Position numbers and translations under genes: made by a program
From: Lentisphaerota bacterium
Lineage (GTDB): Bacteria; Verrucomicrobiota; Lentisphaeria; Victivallales; Victivallaceae
Assembly (NCBI GenBank): GCA_015061575.1
Contig: SUWF01000017.1
Span: forward strand, 1 to 60,183
Reading direction: 5' to 3'
Length of the DNA: 60,183 nt
The notes under the pieces: model-generated
Seen by the model: only the letters and a program-made list of their open reading frames with translations
Told to the model about the DNA's origin: nothing
The model's database searches: none
Shown here: positions 45,559 through 53,500 of the stretch, piece after piece
Position numbering within the stretch: position 1 is the stretch's first letter
Layout of the letters: every line of letters begins with the position of its first letter

Positions 45559-47238
45559 TTATGCTTTTTTCCGATTTTTCCGGCCCAAATCATGAGTAGC
45601 ATTGTTTTTTTGATCAAATGCCTTTTGCAATTTTTTTATCCAATGGCGGCGGAGCCGGCTTATGGCATGAGCGGAAAATCCGTTCTGGCGCAAGATGCGT
45701 TTACGGGGCAAATTTAACGGTTTCTGCTCCGGATCGCACCAATGGATCGTTATACGATCATAATACACAATGATCCGGTCGATACACTCCCGTAAAAGCA
45801 GCTCATACTCGCCGGGCAGCAGTTGATTTTCCCGGTAGTTGGCAAACAACAGCTGCCAGCGGGCGGCTTCGGCGGCCGGATCAAGCTCGCTGGCACTGCT
45901 CAGCTGCAAAGCACGCCAATGATATTCACGCAATTCCCGGTTCAGCTCATCCAATACCCGGCGGTAGACATTTTCCGGCAAATTGCCCCGGCAATACTCC
46001 TGACTCAGCGTCTGCAAACGTTGTTCACGGCTGAAAACAGTCAAATCCAGATCCTTGCGTTCCTGCTCAATATCGGATAGTTTATCCAATTTTTCAGCAC
46101 GGTTGAGCAATGCTGCGCCCAACAGCGACTGCACCGCATCCAGCAACCCCACGGTGTAGGGTTTATTGCAGCGGACAGCGATCCGGGAATCCCGGCAGAG
46201 CAGGGTTTTGTTCAAACAGCCCCGGCGGCAATAGTAATTGATCTTGCCTTTTTCAATACCTGCAACCAGTTTGCTGTGGCAGTTTCCGCAATAAAGTAAC
46301 CCGCTCAGCGGCAGCCAGTGGCGGTTTTCGCCGGCGATATTGCAGCGATTTCCGGAATGTTTAAGACGCTTGTATTTAACAACTTCCTGCGCCTGTAAAA
46401 ACTGACTTAAACTTATGATTGCCGGTCCTTGACGATTTTTTATCAAATCTCCGGCGGTGTTGTACTGATAACCGGCGTAAATGGGTTTACGGACGATTTC
46501 GTGCAATGATTTTTCCCAAAAACAGCTTTTAAATAAATGCTTCCAGCGGCGATTGACCGTATAAACAATGCTGCTGTATGATTCATAACCGATGACTGCA
46601 TCAAAAACAAATTTGATCACTTCGGCTTTTTCATCATCAATACTGAAAAGCTTGCTCGACCGGTCATATATCAAGCCGTAAGCAGTTATGCCCGTAGGCA
46701 TAACGCCGGAATCCCGCAGTTTGTTCAGTACTTCGATACTGCGTAAGTGCTGTTTGGCGATCTGCTCGTCATTGATCTGATTTTTGAGCATGGTGATCAA
46801 CTGCTGGTCAAATTGTGCCAGATCAAGCGTACCGCCTTTGACTTGCAGGATCTTTACGTTGTATTCGATAAGCCGTTCATTGACTGCTGATTCCAGATAC
46901 GATCTGCTCAGCGGCCGGTACAAGCGGGTTATATCGTCTACAATTATATAGTCGATTCCGGACAAATGGCGCATGACTTGGCCCAGCCCCTCCCGTACCT
47001 GCCGGTGGGCGGCAGTTTGCCGCAGCCACTTTTGAAACGCATAGTCCGCAGCGGCCAGATTTTCCCAGCCCGCCGGATAAGTTTTTCCGGAAATATTCAA
47101 ATCGCTGAACACTTCCACCACTGAAATGTGCTGTTGGGCAGCTAATTTGCGGCAATTGGCGATTTGTACTTCCACACTTTCGCTGTAATCGTCGGCACCA
47201 CTGGATTGCCGGGCATAGATAACGGCTCGTTTTTGCAT
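45559..47238 (-). CDS. Large serine recombinase (putative pseudopilin invertase)
   Basis: 559 residues. N-terminal resolvase domain: AVIYARQSSGADDYSESVEVQ (catalytic Ser near residue 12, followed by the conserved S-x-x-x-Q), FSDLNISG, YIIVDDITRLYRPLS (R-L-x-R). Recombinase domain: LRDSGVMPTGITAYGLIYD and KPIYAGYQYN. Zinc ribbon: LLYCGNCHSKLVAG and YYCRRGCLNK. Then a coiled coil (Glu/Leu/Arg rich) and a basic tail. Serine integrases with this layout cut and rejoin at two short sites. Located between two inverted pseudopilin genes; no other phage or integrative element genes are present. AAAGGAG 7 nt before the ATG. Confidence 0.9.
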   Translation of the reverse strand: MQKRAVIYARQSSGADDYSESVEVQIANCRKLAAQQHISVVEVFSDLNISGKTYPAGWENLAAADYAFQKWLRQTAAHRQVREGLGQVMRHLSGIDYIIVDDITRLYRPLSRSYLESAVNERLIEYNVKILQVKGGTLDLAQFDQQLITMLKNQINDEQIAKQHLRSIEVLNKLRDSGVMPTGITAYGLIYDRSSKLFSIDDEKAEVIKFVFDAVIGYESYSSIVYTVNRRWKHLFKSCFWEKSLHEIVRKPIYAGYQYNTAGDLIKNRQGPAIISLSQFLQAQEVVKYKRLKHSGNRCNIAGENRHWLPLSGLLYCGNCHSKLVAGIEKGKINYYCRRGCLNKTLLCRDSRIAVRCNKPYTVGLLDAVQSLLGAALLNRAEKLDKLSDIEQERKDLDLTVFSREQRLQTLSQEYCRGNLPENVYRRVLDELNRELREYHWRALQLSSASELDPAAEAARWQLLFANYRENQLLPGEYELLLRECIDRIIVYYDRITIHWCDPEQKPLNLPRKRILRQNGFSAHAISRLRRHWIKKLQKAFDQKNNATHDLGRKNRKKA

Positions 47239-47273
47239 AGTAAACTCCTTTTGTTTTGTAATGAGGGAGCTAT

Positions 47274-47301
47274 ACTATAACATTGTCATGATGTTTGGCA
47301 G
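47274..47301 (-). promoter_or_regulatory. Putative promoter of the recombinase gene
   Basis: On the minus strand CTGCCA (47296-47301), 16 bp, TATAGT (47274-47279). It ends two bases inside the inner edge of the right inverted repeat, so it would stay attached to the recombinase gene after inversion. Confidence 0.5.
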
Positions 47302-47948
47302 TATTGGTGGTTATCGCTATCATCGCGATTTTGGCTGCCATGCTGCTCCCCGCCCTCTCCGCAGCCCGTGAACGCGCCCGCAGTGCCAACTGCGTAAGCA
47401 AACTCAAGCAGATCGGTCTCGGCGAATTCATGTACTCCGGTGTCAACAAAGATTATGTCGCTATGATTGATGCCGATGATTTCATCAGCAACGAAAATGT
47501 TACCAAAGTAGGTGACAAATCAGATGGTACTATTACTGGTCCTGGCTCCTTGCTGTTGCTCGGCGGTTTTATGGGTATGAATCTGTCCGAAATCAAAATT
47601 GATAATGCAGAGAAGATTTTTAAATGCCCCAGCGACAGTGCCAACTTCAATACCACTGATGCAAGCACAGTTTCTTATGCTAATGCGATCTTGAAAGACA
47701 ATACTATGACTAATCCCTCTGCTACCGCCGGTGCTCGTCGTCAGATCGTTGGTCGCGATAATCCCGGTGCAGCCACTTGGTTTGACCTGCACGCTCAAGC
47801 AGTTGTTAACGGTACTGCCAACAACCACCCGACTGCAGTCAATGTACTGTATCTCGGTGGTCATGTCAGCAGTAAGGTTGCCAACTCCAATATGGAAGAG
47901 ACTTTCGCAGGTTTGGACGAAATCACCTATACCAAATCCGCAAACTAA
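47295..47948 (+). CDS. Pseudopilin B, headless silent copy
   Basis: The frame runs from [14 protein letters not shown] (base 47304) through [35 protein letters not shown] to [25 protein letters not shown] and [13 protein letters not shown]. The promoter, ribosome binding site, leader and the FTLIEL processing site are missing; the only in-frame start is a TTG at 47295 just after a stop, so no working prepilin can be made as it stands. The downstream part and terminator match those of pseudopilin A in layout. Inversion between the flanking repeats would give it the head and promoter of A. Confidence 0.75.
   Translation: MAVLVVIAIIAILAAMLLPALSAARERARSANCVSKLKQIGLGEFMYSGVNKDYVAMIDADDFISNENVTKVGDKSDGTITGPGSLLLLGGFMGMNLSEIKIDNAEKIFKCPSDSANFNTTDASTVSYANAILKDNTMTNPSATAGARRQIVGRDNPGAATWFDLHAQAVVNGTANNHPTAVNVLYLGGHVSSKVANSNMEETFAGLDEITYTKSAN
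47304..47392. repeat. Right arm of the 89-bp perfect inverted repeat
   Basis: Reverse complement of 45236-45324, no mismatch. Its inner edge (47303/47304) is the exact point where similarity to pseudopilin A stops and the recombinase upstream region starts. Contains an imperfect ATCGC...GCGAT dyad near 47313-47329 that could be a crossover site. Confidence 0.95.
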
Positions 47949-47981
47949 TGTTTGCAGTAGTCTGATTACAGTCTAAGATGC

Positions 47982-48019
47982 AAAAAATGCGTCGCTCATA
48001 AGAGTGGCGCATTTTTTTT
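47982..48019 (+). terminator. Terminator of pseudopilin B
   Basis: AAAAAATGCGTCGCTC with GAGTGGCGCATTTTTT, 4-nt loop, followed by more T. The preceding ~25 bp (AGTCTGAT, CAGTCTAAGAT) are also shared with the region behind pseudopilin A. Confidence 0.9.
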
Positions 48020-48045
48020 ACCCGGCGGCAGTCGCATTGCGGTAA

Positions 48046-48636
48046 TTATTTTTTGCTTTGATTACGCATATTGTACATACGTTCGGCAAATCCACCATTT
48101 TCTAAAAACATATTTGCTTTGCGTTGGATTTGGCGTCTTAAAAAATAACTGGCTGTGTCAATCAAAAGAATTACTCCGTTGGCAACCAGTACGGATTTGT
48201 ACGGAACAGTACGGAGATTTACGGAGCTTTGCTGCTCTGCCAACGCAATAAAATCTTTGAACTCCCGTTTACAGCTTACACGGCAGCGGACAAATTCTTT
48301 ATACAAAAATTCTTCTTTATTCCAAAGCTTTTCTCCGTGCTGCCGCAGATAATCCTGATAGTCCAGTTTAAGTTCTTCAAGTGAAGCCCGGGCAACATTA
48401 TACAAATTGAGTTCCAGTTTAGTTGAAGTTGCAGCATCAACAGAACCTTCTGCAATATTTTGTACACCGGAACGGGCGGCCTGTATCATTTGGTCACGGG
48501 TGCGGCTATCCTGGGGAATATACAATTCTACAAAGCGTACCGTAATATCATAAACCAATTGCGCCAGTTGAAACGACTTCAACCGGCGATAACCGCCTGA
48601 CGGCAGCAGCAATCCTCTGTATTTTTCCGTACACAT
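48046..48636 (-). CDS. Four-helix-bundle protein with C-terminal suffix domain
   Basis: 196 residues: RGLLLPSGGYRRLKSFQLAQLVYDITVRF, then the four-helix bundle related to 23S rRNA intervening-sequence proteins (TRDQMIQAARSGVQNIAEGSVDAATSTKLELNLYNVARASLEELKLDYQDYL is the core region), and a C-terminal suffix domain (VLVANGVILLIDTASYFLRRQI, FLENGGFAERMYNMR). Matches the four-helix-bundle suffix family (TIGR04258-like). The start codon region and the joint between the two domains (SSVNLRTVPYKSV) are encoded by the two arms of an inverted repeat, so the mRNA can fold into a long stem. No good ribosome binding site is seen. Function unknown; such proteins resemble RNA- or reverse-transcriptase-associated Avd. 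Confidence 0.8.
   Translation of the reverse strand: MCTEKYRGLLLPSGGYRRLKSFQLAQLVYDITVRFVELYIPQDSRTRDQMIQAARSGVQNIAEGSVDAATSTKLELNLYNVARASLEELKLDYQDYLRQHGEKLWNKEEFLYKEFVRCRVSCKREFKDFIALAEQQSSVNLRTVPYKSVLVANGVILLIDTASYFLRRQIQRKANMFLENGGFAERMYNMRNQSKK
48189..48238. repeat. Inverted-repeat arm inside the four-helix gene
   Basis: Four spaced TACGGA units (GTACGGATTTG, TACGGAACA, GTACGGAGATT, TACGGAG) then CTTTGCTGCT. Matches the reverse complement of 48603-48652 in 38 of 48 positions. The same arm recurs at 48733. Confidence 0.85.
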
Positions 48637-48652
48637 CCGTAAAAATCCGTAC
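48603..48652. repeat. Inverted-repeat arm at the start of the four-helix gene
   Basis: Reverse complement reads GTACGGATTTT, TACGGATGT, GTACGGAAAAA, TACAGAG, ATTGCTGCT, the partner of 48189-48238. It covers the ATG. The same arm recurs in the remnant at 44078. Confidence 0.85.
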
Positions 48653-48674
48653 CTTACCTACTACACAATATTGA

Positions 48675-48702
48675 AATATAGCATAAATCAAACTTTTTTC
48701 AA
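48675..48702 (-). promoter_or_regulatory. Putative promoter of the four-helix gene
   Basis: Minus strand TTGAAA (48697-48702), 16 bp, TATATT (48675-48680). Transcription would begin just upstream of the inverted-repeat arm. Confidence 0.55.
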
Positions 48703-48732
48703 GCTGCTCGCAAGTTACCCCGAAGCATAATA

Positions 48733-48886
48733 TACGGATTTGTACGGAACAGTACGGAGATTTACGGAGCTTTGCTGCTCTGCCAACGCAATAAAATCTT
48801 TGAACTCCCGTTTACAGCTTACCCGGCAGCGGACAAATTCTGTATACAAAAATTCTTCTTTGCTCCAAAGTTTTTCTCCGTGCTGC
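48733..48886 (-). mobile_element. Partial copy of the four-helix element (154 bp)
   Basis: Same length and order as 48190-48343, with five mismatches in 154 bp. It starts at the outer edge of the GTACGGA arm and contains only the middle part of the gene (LWSKEEFLYTEFVRCRVSCKREF, IALAEQQSS). Neither the beginning nor the suffix domain is present. The spacer 48637-48982 otherwise holds the promoter of the four-helix gene and the nrdD terminator. Confidence 0.85.
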
Positions 48887-48919
48887 GGCTGTTGGCGGGC
48901 GATATTAAGTTTTGATACT

Positions 48920-48957
48920 AAAAAGGCCGTTGCCAAACCAGACAGTTTGGCAACGGC
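48920..48957 (-). terminator. Terminator of the nrdG-nrdD operon
   Basis: Perfect 13-bp stem (GCCGTTGCCAAAC with GTTTGGCAACGGC), 6-nt loop, followed on the minus strand by C and five T. Confidence 0.93.
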
Positions 48958-48982
48958 ACTTTACAATATCAGGCAATCAGTT

Positions 48983-51367
48983 TCAGCGGCTTTCCAGATA
49001 GCTGCGGATCGCTGACAGACCCGCCAGCTTGCTGACTTCGCCGTCGTTTTCCACCACCAGTGTCGGTGCTTGACGGATACTGTATTTCAGGGCAGTTTCA
49101 CGATCCTGATCCGACACCACTACGGAGTATTCCTTGCCGGCTTTTTCCAAAAAGTCTTTGGCGATCCGGCAGTTGGGACAGGTCGTGGTAGTAAACAGCG
49201 TCAGTTTGGCGGCAGCCGGAGCAACGGCGGCAGCGGCGGCGTTTTTCTGAGCAGCAGGAACAGTTTCGGCCTTCAGCTCAAAATCTTTCTTCAACGCCAT
49301 GTCAGCATCGTATACCTTGCGATCTTTGTATTCCTGAGTTTTGCCGTCGTTCCAGTTTTGCACCGGGCGATAGTAACCGGTGATGCGGCTGTAAACTTCG
49401 GTCTTGCCGTCGCAGACGGGACATTTAAATTCCTCACCGGCAATGTAACCGTGCTTCTGGCAAATCGAATAGGTCGGCGACATGGTGTAGTAAGGCAGCC
49501 GGTAATTTTCGGCAATCTTGCGCACCAGATTGGCCGCCGCTTTCCAGTCGGGCAGTTTTTCGCCCAAAAACGCATGGAACACCGTCCCGGAGGTGTACAG
49601 CGTCTGCAGTTCGTCCTGAATATCCAACGCTTCAAAGATGTCGGCCGTATAGCCCACCGGCAGATGTGAACTGTTGGTGTAGTAAGGCGTTCCGCAATCG
49701 CCGGAGGCCGTTACAATGTCGCCGAAGCGGTTCTTATCGTGCTTGGCCAACCGGTAGGAAGTGGATTCCGCCGGGGTGGCTTCCAGATTGTACAAATCGC
49801 CGTACTGTTCCTGATAATCCGACAGACGGTCACGCATGTGGTTGAGAACTGCTTTGACAAATTCCTGAGTTTCTTTGTGAGTCAGATCTTTTTTGAGCCA
49901 CTTGGCGTTCAGACCGACTTCGTTCATCCCCACCAGACCGATGGTGGAAAAGTGGTTGTTGAACTTGCCAAGATAACGCCGGGTATAAGGATACAAGCCT
50001 TCATCCAGCAGCTTGGAAATAACGCCGCGCTTGATCTTAAGACTGCGCGCAGAAATATCCATCATGTGGTCAAGCCGTTCGTAGAAATCCGCTTCGTCTT
50101 CGGCCAGATAAGCAATACGGGGCATATTGATGGTCACCACCCCGATCGAACCGGTGCTTTCGCCGGAACCGAAGTAACCGCCGGACTTTTTGCGCAGTTC
50201 ACGCAAATCCAGCCGCAGACGGCAGCACATACTGCGGATGTCGCTGGGTTCCATATCGCTGTTGACGTAGTTGGAGAAATAGGGGGTGCCGTATTTGCTG
50301 GTCATTTCAAAGAGCAGCTTGTTGTTTTCGGTTTCGCTCCAATCAAAATCAGCGGTGATGCTGTAAGTCGGGATGGGGTACTGGAAGCCGCGGCCCTGCG
50401 CATCGCCTTCGATCATGGTTTCGATGAAGGCGCGGTTGACCATATCCATTTCTTTTTTGCAGTCTTTGTACTTGAAATCCATCTCTTTGCCGCCGACAAT
50501 GCAGTTGAGTTCGGCCAGGTCAGCCGGCACCGTCCAGTCCAGCGTAATATTGCTGAACGGAGCCTGAGTACCCCAGCGCGAGGGGGTATTCACGCCAAAA
50601 ATAAACGATTCGATGCACTTTTTGACCTGATTGTAGTCCAGATTATCCACCTTGACAAAAGGCGCAAGGTAAGTATCAAAACTGCTGAACGCCTGCGCGC
50701 CGGCCCATTCATTCTGCATGATGCCGAGGAAGTTGACCATCTGATTGCACAGCGTGGCCAGATGCGATGCCGGTGCGCTGGTGATCTTGCCCGGCACGCC
50801 GCCCAGACCTTCCTGAATAAGCTGTTTGAGCGACCAGCCGGCGCAGTAACCGGTCAGCATGGAGAGGTCGTGCAAATGGATGTCGGCATTGCGGTGGGCG
50901 TTGCCGATTTCGTCATCATAAATTTCCGACAGCCAGTAATTTGCGGTAATAGCACCGCTATTGGAAAGGATCAGACCGCCCACGGAATAGGTAACAGTGG
51001 AGTTTTCTTTGACCCGCCAGTCGTTGATTTTAACATAATCATCGACGGTCTTTTTGAAGTCAAGGATGGTCGACTCGGTATTGCGCAATTTTTCCCGCTG
51101 ACGGCGGTAGAGGATGTAGGCTTTGGCCACGTCGGCATAACCGGCCTGCACCAGCACGGATTCCACGCTGTCCTGAATATCTTCGACCGAAACCAGACCT
51201 TCCTTGATTTTCGGCTCAAAATCAGCGGTTACTTTCAAAGCAATAAAGTCGATGATCGACTGATTGTACTGCTTTTCCTGCGCTTCAAATGCCATTTTGA
51301 TGGCGTTGGAGATCTTGGAAAGATCAAAATCGATGTTCTTTCCGTTACGTTTTTGTACCTGATACAT
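48983..51367 (-). CDS. nrdD: Anaerobic ribonucleotide reductase with fused glutaredoxin/thioredoxin-like domain
   Basis: 794 residues. N-terminal ATP-cone (VQKRNGKNIDFDLSKISNAIKMAFEA), then the glycyl radical catalytic part (DIHLHDLSMLTGYCAGWSL, GVNTPSRWGTQAPFSNITLD, RYLGKFNNHFSTIGLVGMNE), a zinc site (HGYIAGEEFKCPVCDGK with a second Cys pair region) and the radical Gly in SRITGYYRP. After an Ala-rich linker, residues ~725-794 form a separate redox domain (LTLFTTTTCPNCRIAKDFLEKAG, RQAPTLVVENDG). Reduces ribonucleotides to deoxyribonucleotides without oxygen; the fused domain suggests the thiol-dependent rather than the formate-dependent type. The activase NrdG is encoded just upstream. Confidence 0.93.
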   Translation of the reverse strand: MYQVQKRNGKNIDFDLSKISNAIKMAFEAQEKQYNQSIIDFIALKVTADFEPKIKEGLVSVEDIQDSVESVLVQAGYADVAKAYILYRRQREKLRNTESTILDFKKTVDDYVKINDWRVKENSTVTYSVGGLILSNSGAITANYWLSEIYDDEIGNAHRNADIHLHDLSMLTGYCAGWSLKQLIQEGLGGVPGKITSAPASHLATLCNQMVNFLGIMQNEWAGAQAFSSFDTYLAPFVKVDNLDYNQVKKCIESFIFGVNTPSRWGTQAPFSNITLDWTVPADLAELNCIVGGKEMDFKYKDCKKEMDMVNRAFIETMIEGDAQGRGFQYPIPTYSITADFDWSETENNKLLFEMTSKYGTPYFSNYVNSDMEPSDIRSMCCRLRLDLRELRKKSGGYFGSGESTGSIGVVTINMPRIAYLAEDEADFYERLDHMMDISARSLKIKRGVISKLLDEGLYPYTRRYLGKFNNHFSTIGLVGMNEVGLNAKWLKKDLTHKETQEFVKAVLNHMRDRLSDYQEQYGDLYNLEATPAESTSYRLAKHDKNRFGDIVTASGDCGTPYYTNSSHLPVGYTADIFEALDIQDELQTLYTSGTVFHAFLGEKLPDWKAAANLVRKIAENYRLPYYTMSPTYSICQKHGYIAGEEFKCPVCDGKTEVYSRITGYYRPVQNWNDGKTQEYKDRKVYDADMALKKDFELKAETVPAAQKNAAAAAVAPAAAKLTLFTTTTCPNCRIAKDFLEKAGKEYSVVVSDQDRETALKYSIRQAPTLVVENDGEVSKLAGLSAIRSYLESR

Positions 51368-51448
51368 GTTCCTCGTTTCCTTTCCCTCGTTTAAAATTGT
51401 TTAATAACTATATATATAAAAACTCTCAAAAAAATCTTTGTTTACCGC

Positions 51449-52138
51449 TCAGCGGCCCCGAATCTGTGCCTGCGGTACAAACTTCTGCACTTCGGCCAAA
51501 CACGCTTGCGCAAACTCATCGCTGACTGCATAATCGGCCGCATTGCCGCTTAAAATATCGCCGCTGTCAGCAAACGGCTGCAAAAAATAGCGTTTTACCG
51601 GCCCGATCCAGCGGCCGATAGCGGCAAAATCTGCCACTTCGTGCAAAGTCGCCGCCACGGTGGTACGAAACTCAAACTCCACATGCTGCTGCTGCAAAAA
51701 TGCCACACTGGCTTTGACCGCATCCAGCACGGAATCGTTGCCGCAGACATGGGCATATTTTTCCGGCGAACTTTTTATATCCATAGCCACATAGTCTACG
51801 AGCTTTTTGTCAACTGCCGATGCCAGTTTTTCCGGAAACGACCCGTTGGTATCGAGCTTGACCTTAAAGCCCAGTTCTTTGGCATACGCAGCGATTTCCA
51901 GCATCGTGTCGCCCAGCAGCGGTTCACCGCCGGTCAGGCATATTCCATCGAGTATGCCGCGGCGCTTGCGCAAAAAATCCGTCACTTCCTCCACTGAAAA
52001 AGGCAGTTCGCCGGAACCATTCACCAGCGAGGCGTTGTGACAAAATGGACAGCAAAAATTGCACCCGGCGCAGAACACCGTACAGGCCACCTGCCCCGGA
52101 AAATCCAGCAATGTAAGCTTTTGCAGTCCCAAACGCAT
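51449..52138 (-). CDS. nrdG: Anaerobic ribonucleotide reductase activating protein
   Basis: 229 residues from ATG 52138; a TTG two codons earlier is less likely. Radical SAM motif CNFCCPFC (C-x3-C-x2-C) in FCAGCNFCCPFCHNASLV, then ICLTGGEPLL and VKLDTNGSFPEKL. Puts the glycyl radical on NrdD. First gene of the two-gene operon, with operator-like sites upstream. Confidence 0.92.
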   Translation of the reverse strand: MRLGLQKLTLLDFPGQVACTVFCAGCNFCCPFCHNASLVNGSGELPFSVEEVTDFLRKRRGILDGICLTGGEPLLGDTMLEIAAYAKELGFKVKLDTNGSFPEKLASAVDKKLVDYVAMDIKSSPEKYAHVCGNDSVLDAVKASVAFLQQQHVEFEFRTTVAATLHEVADFAAIGRWIGPVKRYFLQPFADSGDILSGNAADYAVSDEFAQACLAEVQKFVPQAQIRGR

Positions 52139-52164
52139 TGTCAATCACCGCTTTACAGCTATTA

Positions 52165-52212
52165 CCACAATATATGGGCAATTTTTTATCACCAAAACAC
52201 TATATGTTGGAG
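52165..52212 (-). promoter_or_regulatory. Pair of NrdR-box-like operators over the nrdG promoter
   Basis: Two 16-bp sites, CCACAATATATGGGCA (52165-52180, 11 of 16 to ACACWATATATWGTGT) and ACACTATATGTTGGAG (52197-52212, 12 of 16), separated by 16 bp, i.e. about three helical turns centre to centre. A minus-strand promoter fits between and over them: TTGGTG (52190-52195), 17 bp, TATTGT (52167-52172). NrdR boxes are known to come in such pairs. Confidence 0.7.
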
Positions 52213-52401
52213 TCTTAATATAACCGTAAAAACAAAAAATGCAATCTTCCAAAGCAAGTTTTTTCAATGATTTTGCGGTTGCAGCAGGTTCTGAGCTCAG
52301 AACAGTTTTTCTTGCTGTATTGGCCGGTAAATTCCTTGTGAATGGATGTAAGTGTCCTGCATTTTTGTGTGGTTTTGCAGGACTTATAATCAGAATTCAT
52401 C

Positions 52402-52429
52402 TTGACTTTTACAGCAAATTGCGTATAAT
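52402..52429 (+). promoter_or_regulatory. Putative promoter of the GntR-type regulator
   Basis: TTGACT (52402-52407), 16 bp, TATAAT (52424-52429), about 35 bp before ATG 52464. The rest of the 325-bp spacer 52139-52463 shows the NrdR sites and otherwise no gene-like content. Confidence 0.65.
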
Positions 52430-52463
52430 TTATGATGCAACAACGACTGATAAGGAACAAATC

Positions 52464-53450
52464 ATGTTTGCAATACGTTATAAAGAAATCTTTGCCATAT
52501 TGCGTCAGCGCATCGTTGACGGCACTTATGTTCAGCGCTTACCGTCGCTGCGCAGTTTGTGCAGTGAATTTATGGTTTGCAAATCGACTATGAGCAAAGT
52601 ACTCAACAAGCTTGCTTATGCCGGGTTGGTACGCATCACCCACCGCGGTACGATCATCATGGATAGCGAAACTACTGATCTGCAGCCTGGCATAGTGGCG
52701 ATCATCACCCGCAAACTGGATGTATCGGCCAAACATGGCGACGAACAATTTATCGGGACGCTTAAAAGCGAACTTGCGCAGCTGGGTTTCGGCAGTGCCA
52801 AACTGGAACTGGATTCCGCAGACTGGAGCAAGCCGGGTTTTTGGCAGCGTTTGAATTTTGACGGCTACATTTTTATTTACAGCAGTTTTTATTTGCTGCC
52901 CGGCGAACGGGCGAGTTTTTCGACCAAGCCCCGGATCATCGGCAACTATCTGCCGGACGAAATCGGCGAATATTGTGTGGATTTTGACGATGCCACCGGT
53001 TTGCAGGAAATTATCCAGCAGCTCATTGCCCAGGATTTCAGCAGGATCGCCTTAGCTATAACCATCAAAGGCACCCGCTGCGGCGAAGCATATTTTGATA
53101 CCTGGTGCAAACTTATGCGCAACTTCAAACTGCACAACTATAATAATTCCATTGATGATTTCAGTTATTCCCCGCAGCTGGCCGAACGCTGGTGCACTAT
53201 GTCTGAACCGCCGGAAATCGTGATCTGCGCCAATACCCGGCAGCAAATCGTCCGGCAGGATATGCAGCGGTGTACCCAACAGGTCTATTTTTATCAACTG
53301 GGCGAGGATACCCAGGCATATATAAATCTGGCTAAAACCCTGGCGCACACTTTTGCGGCAGTCTACAGCGGCAAAACCAATGTACCAAAACATAAATTCA
53401 TCGGACGATATGCCAAGCTTGATACAGAAAAATTTCTGAGTCTTCATTAA
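52464..53450 (+). CDS. GntR-family transcriptional regulator with sugar-binding-like sensor
   Basis: 328 residues from ATG 52464 (AAGGAAC upstream). Residues 1-70: GntR winged helix (YKEIFAILRQRIVDGTYVQRLPSLRSLCSEFMVCKSTMSKVLNKLAYAGLV). The remainder resembles a LacI-type periplasmic-binding-protein sensor (GIVAIITRKLDVSAKHGDEQFIGTLKSELAQLGF, and YCVDFDDATGLQEIIQQLIAQDFSRIALAI). The first genes downstream encode a pseudopilin and a large glycan-active protein, so it probably controls them in response to a sugar. Confidence 0.75.
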   Translation: MFAIRYKEIFAILRQRIVDGTYVQRLPSLRSLCSEFMVCKSTMSKVLNKLAYAGLVRITHRGTIIMDSETTDLQPGIVAIITRKLDVSAKHGDEQFIGTLKSELAQLGFGSAKLELDSADWSKPGFWQRLNFDGYIFIYSSFYLLPGERASFSTKPRIIGNYLPDEIGEYCVDFDDATGLQEIIQQLIAQDFSRIALAITIKGTRCGEAYFDTWCKLMRNFKLHNYNNSIDDFSYSPQLAERWCTMSEPPEIVICANTRQQIVRQDMQRCTQQVYFYQLGEDTQAYINLAKTLAHTFAAVYSGKTNVPKHKFIGRYAKLDTEKFLSLH

Positions 53451-53500
53451 AAATAAAAAATATAGTATCCAATAAATCAACCTGAAAGAGGAGAGAAAAA

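Noticed and set aside
45559..47238. Recombinase as integrase of a prophage or integrative element
   Set aside because: No phage, conjugation or excisionase genes lie nearby, and both sides are pseudopilin sequences in inverted orientation, not direct attachment repeats.
48189..48652. GTACGGA iterations as a CRISPR array
   Set aside because: Units are 7-12 bp apart with no spacers of constant length, and no cas genes are present.
49739..51394. 551-codon open frame on the plus strand
   Set aside because: Antisense to nrdD, which has clear motifs throughout.
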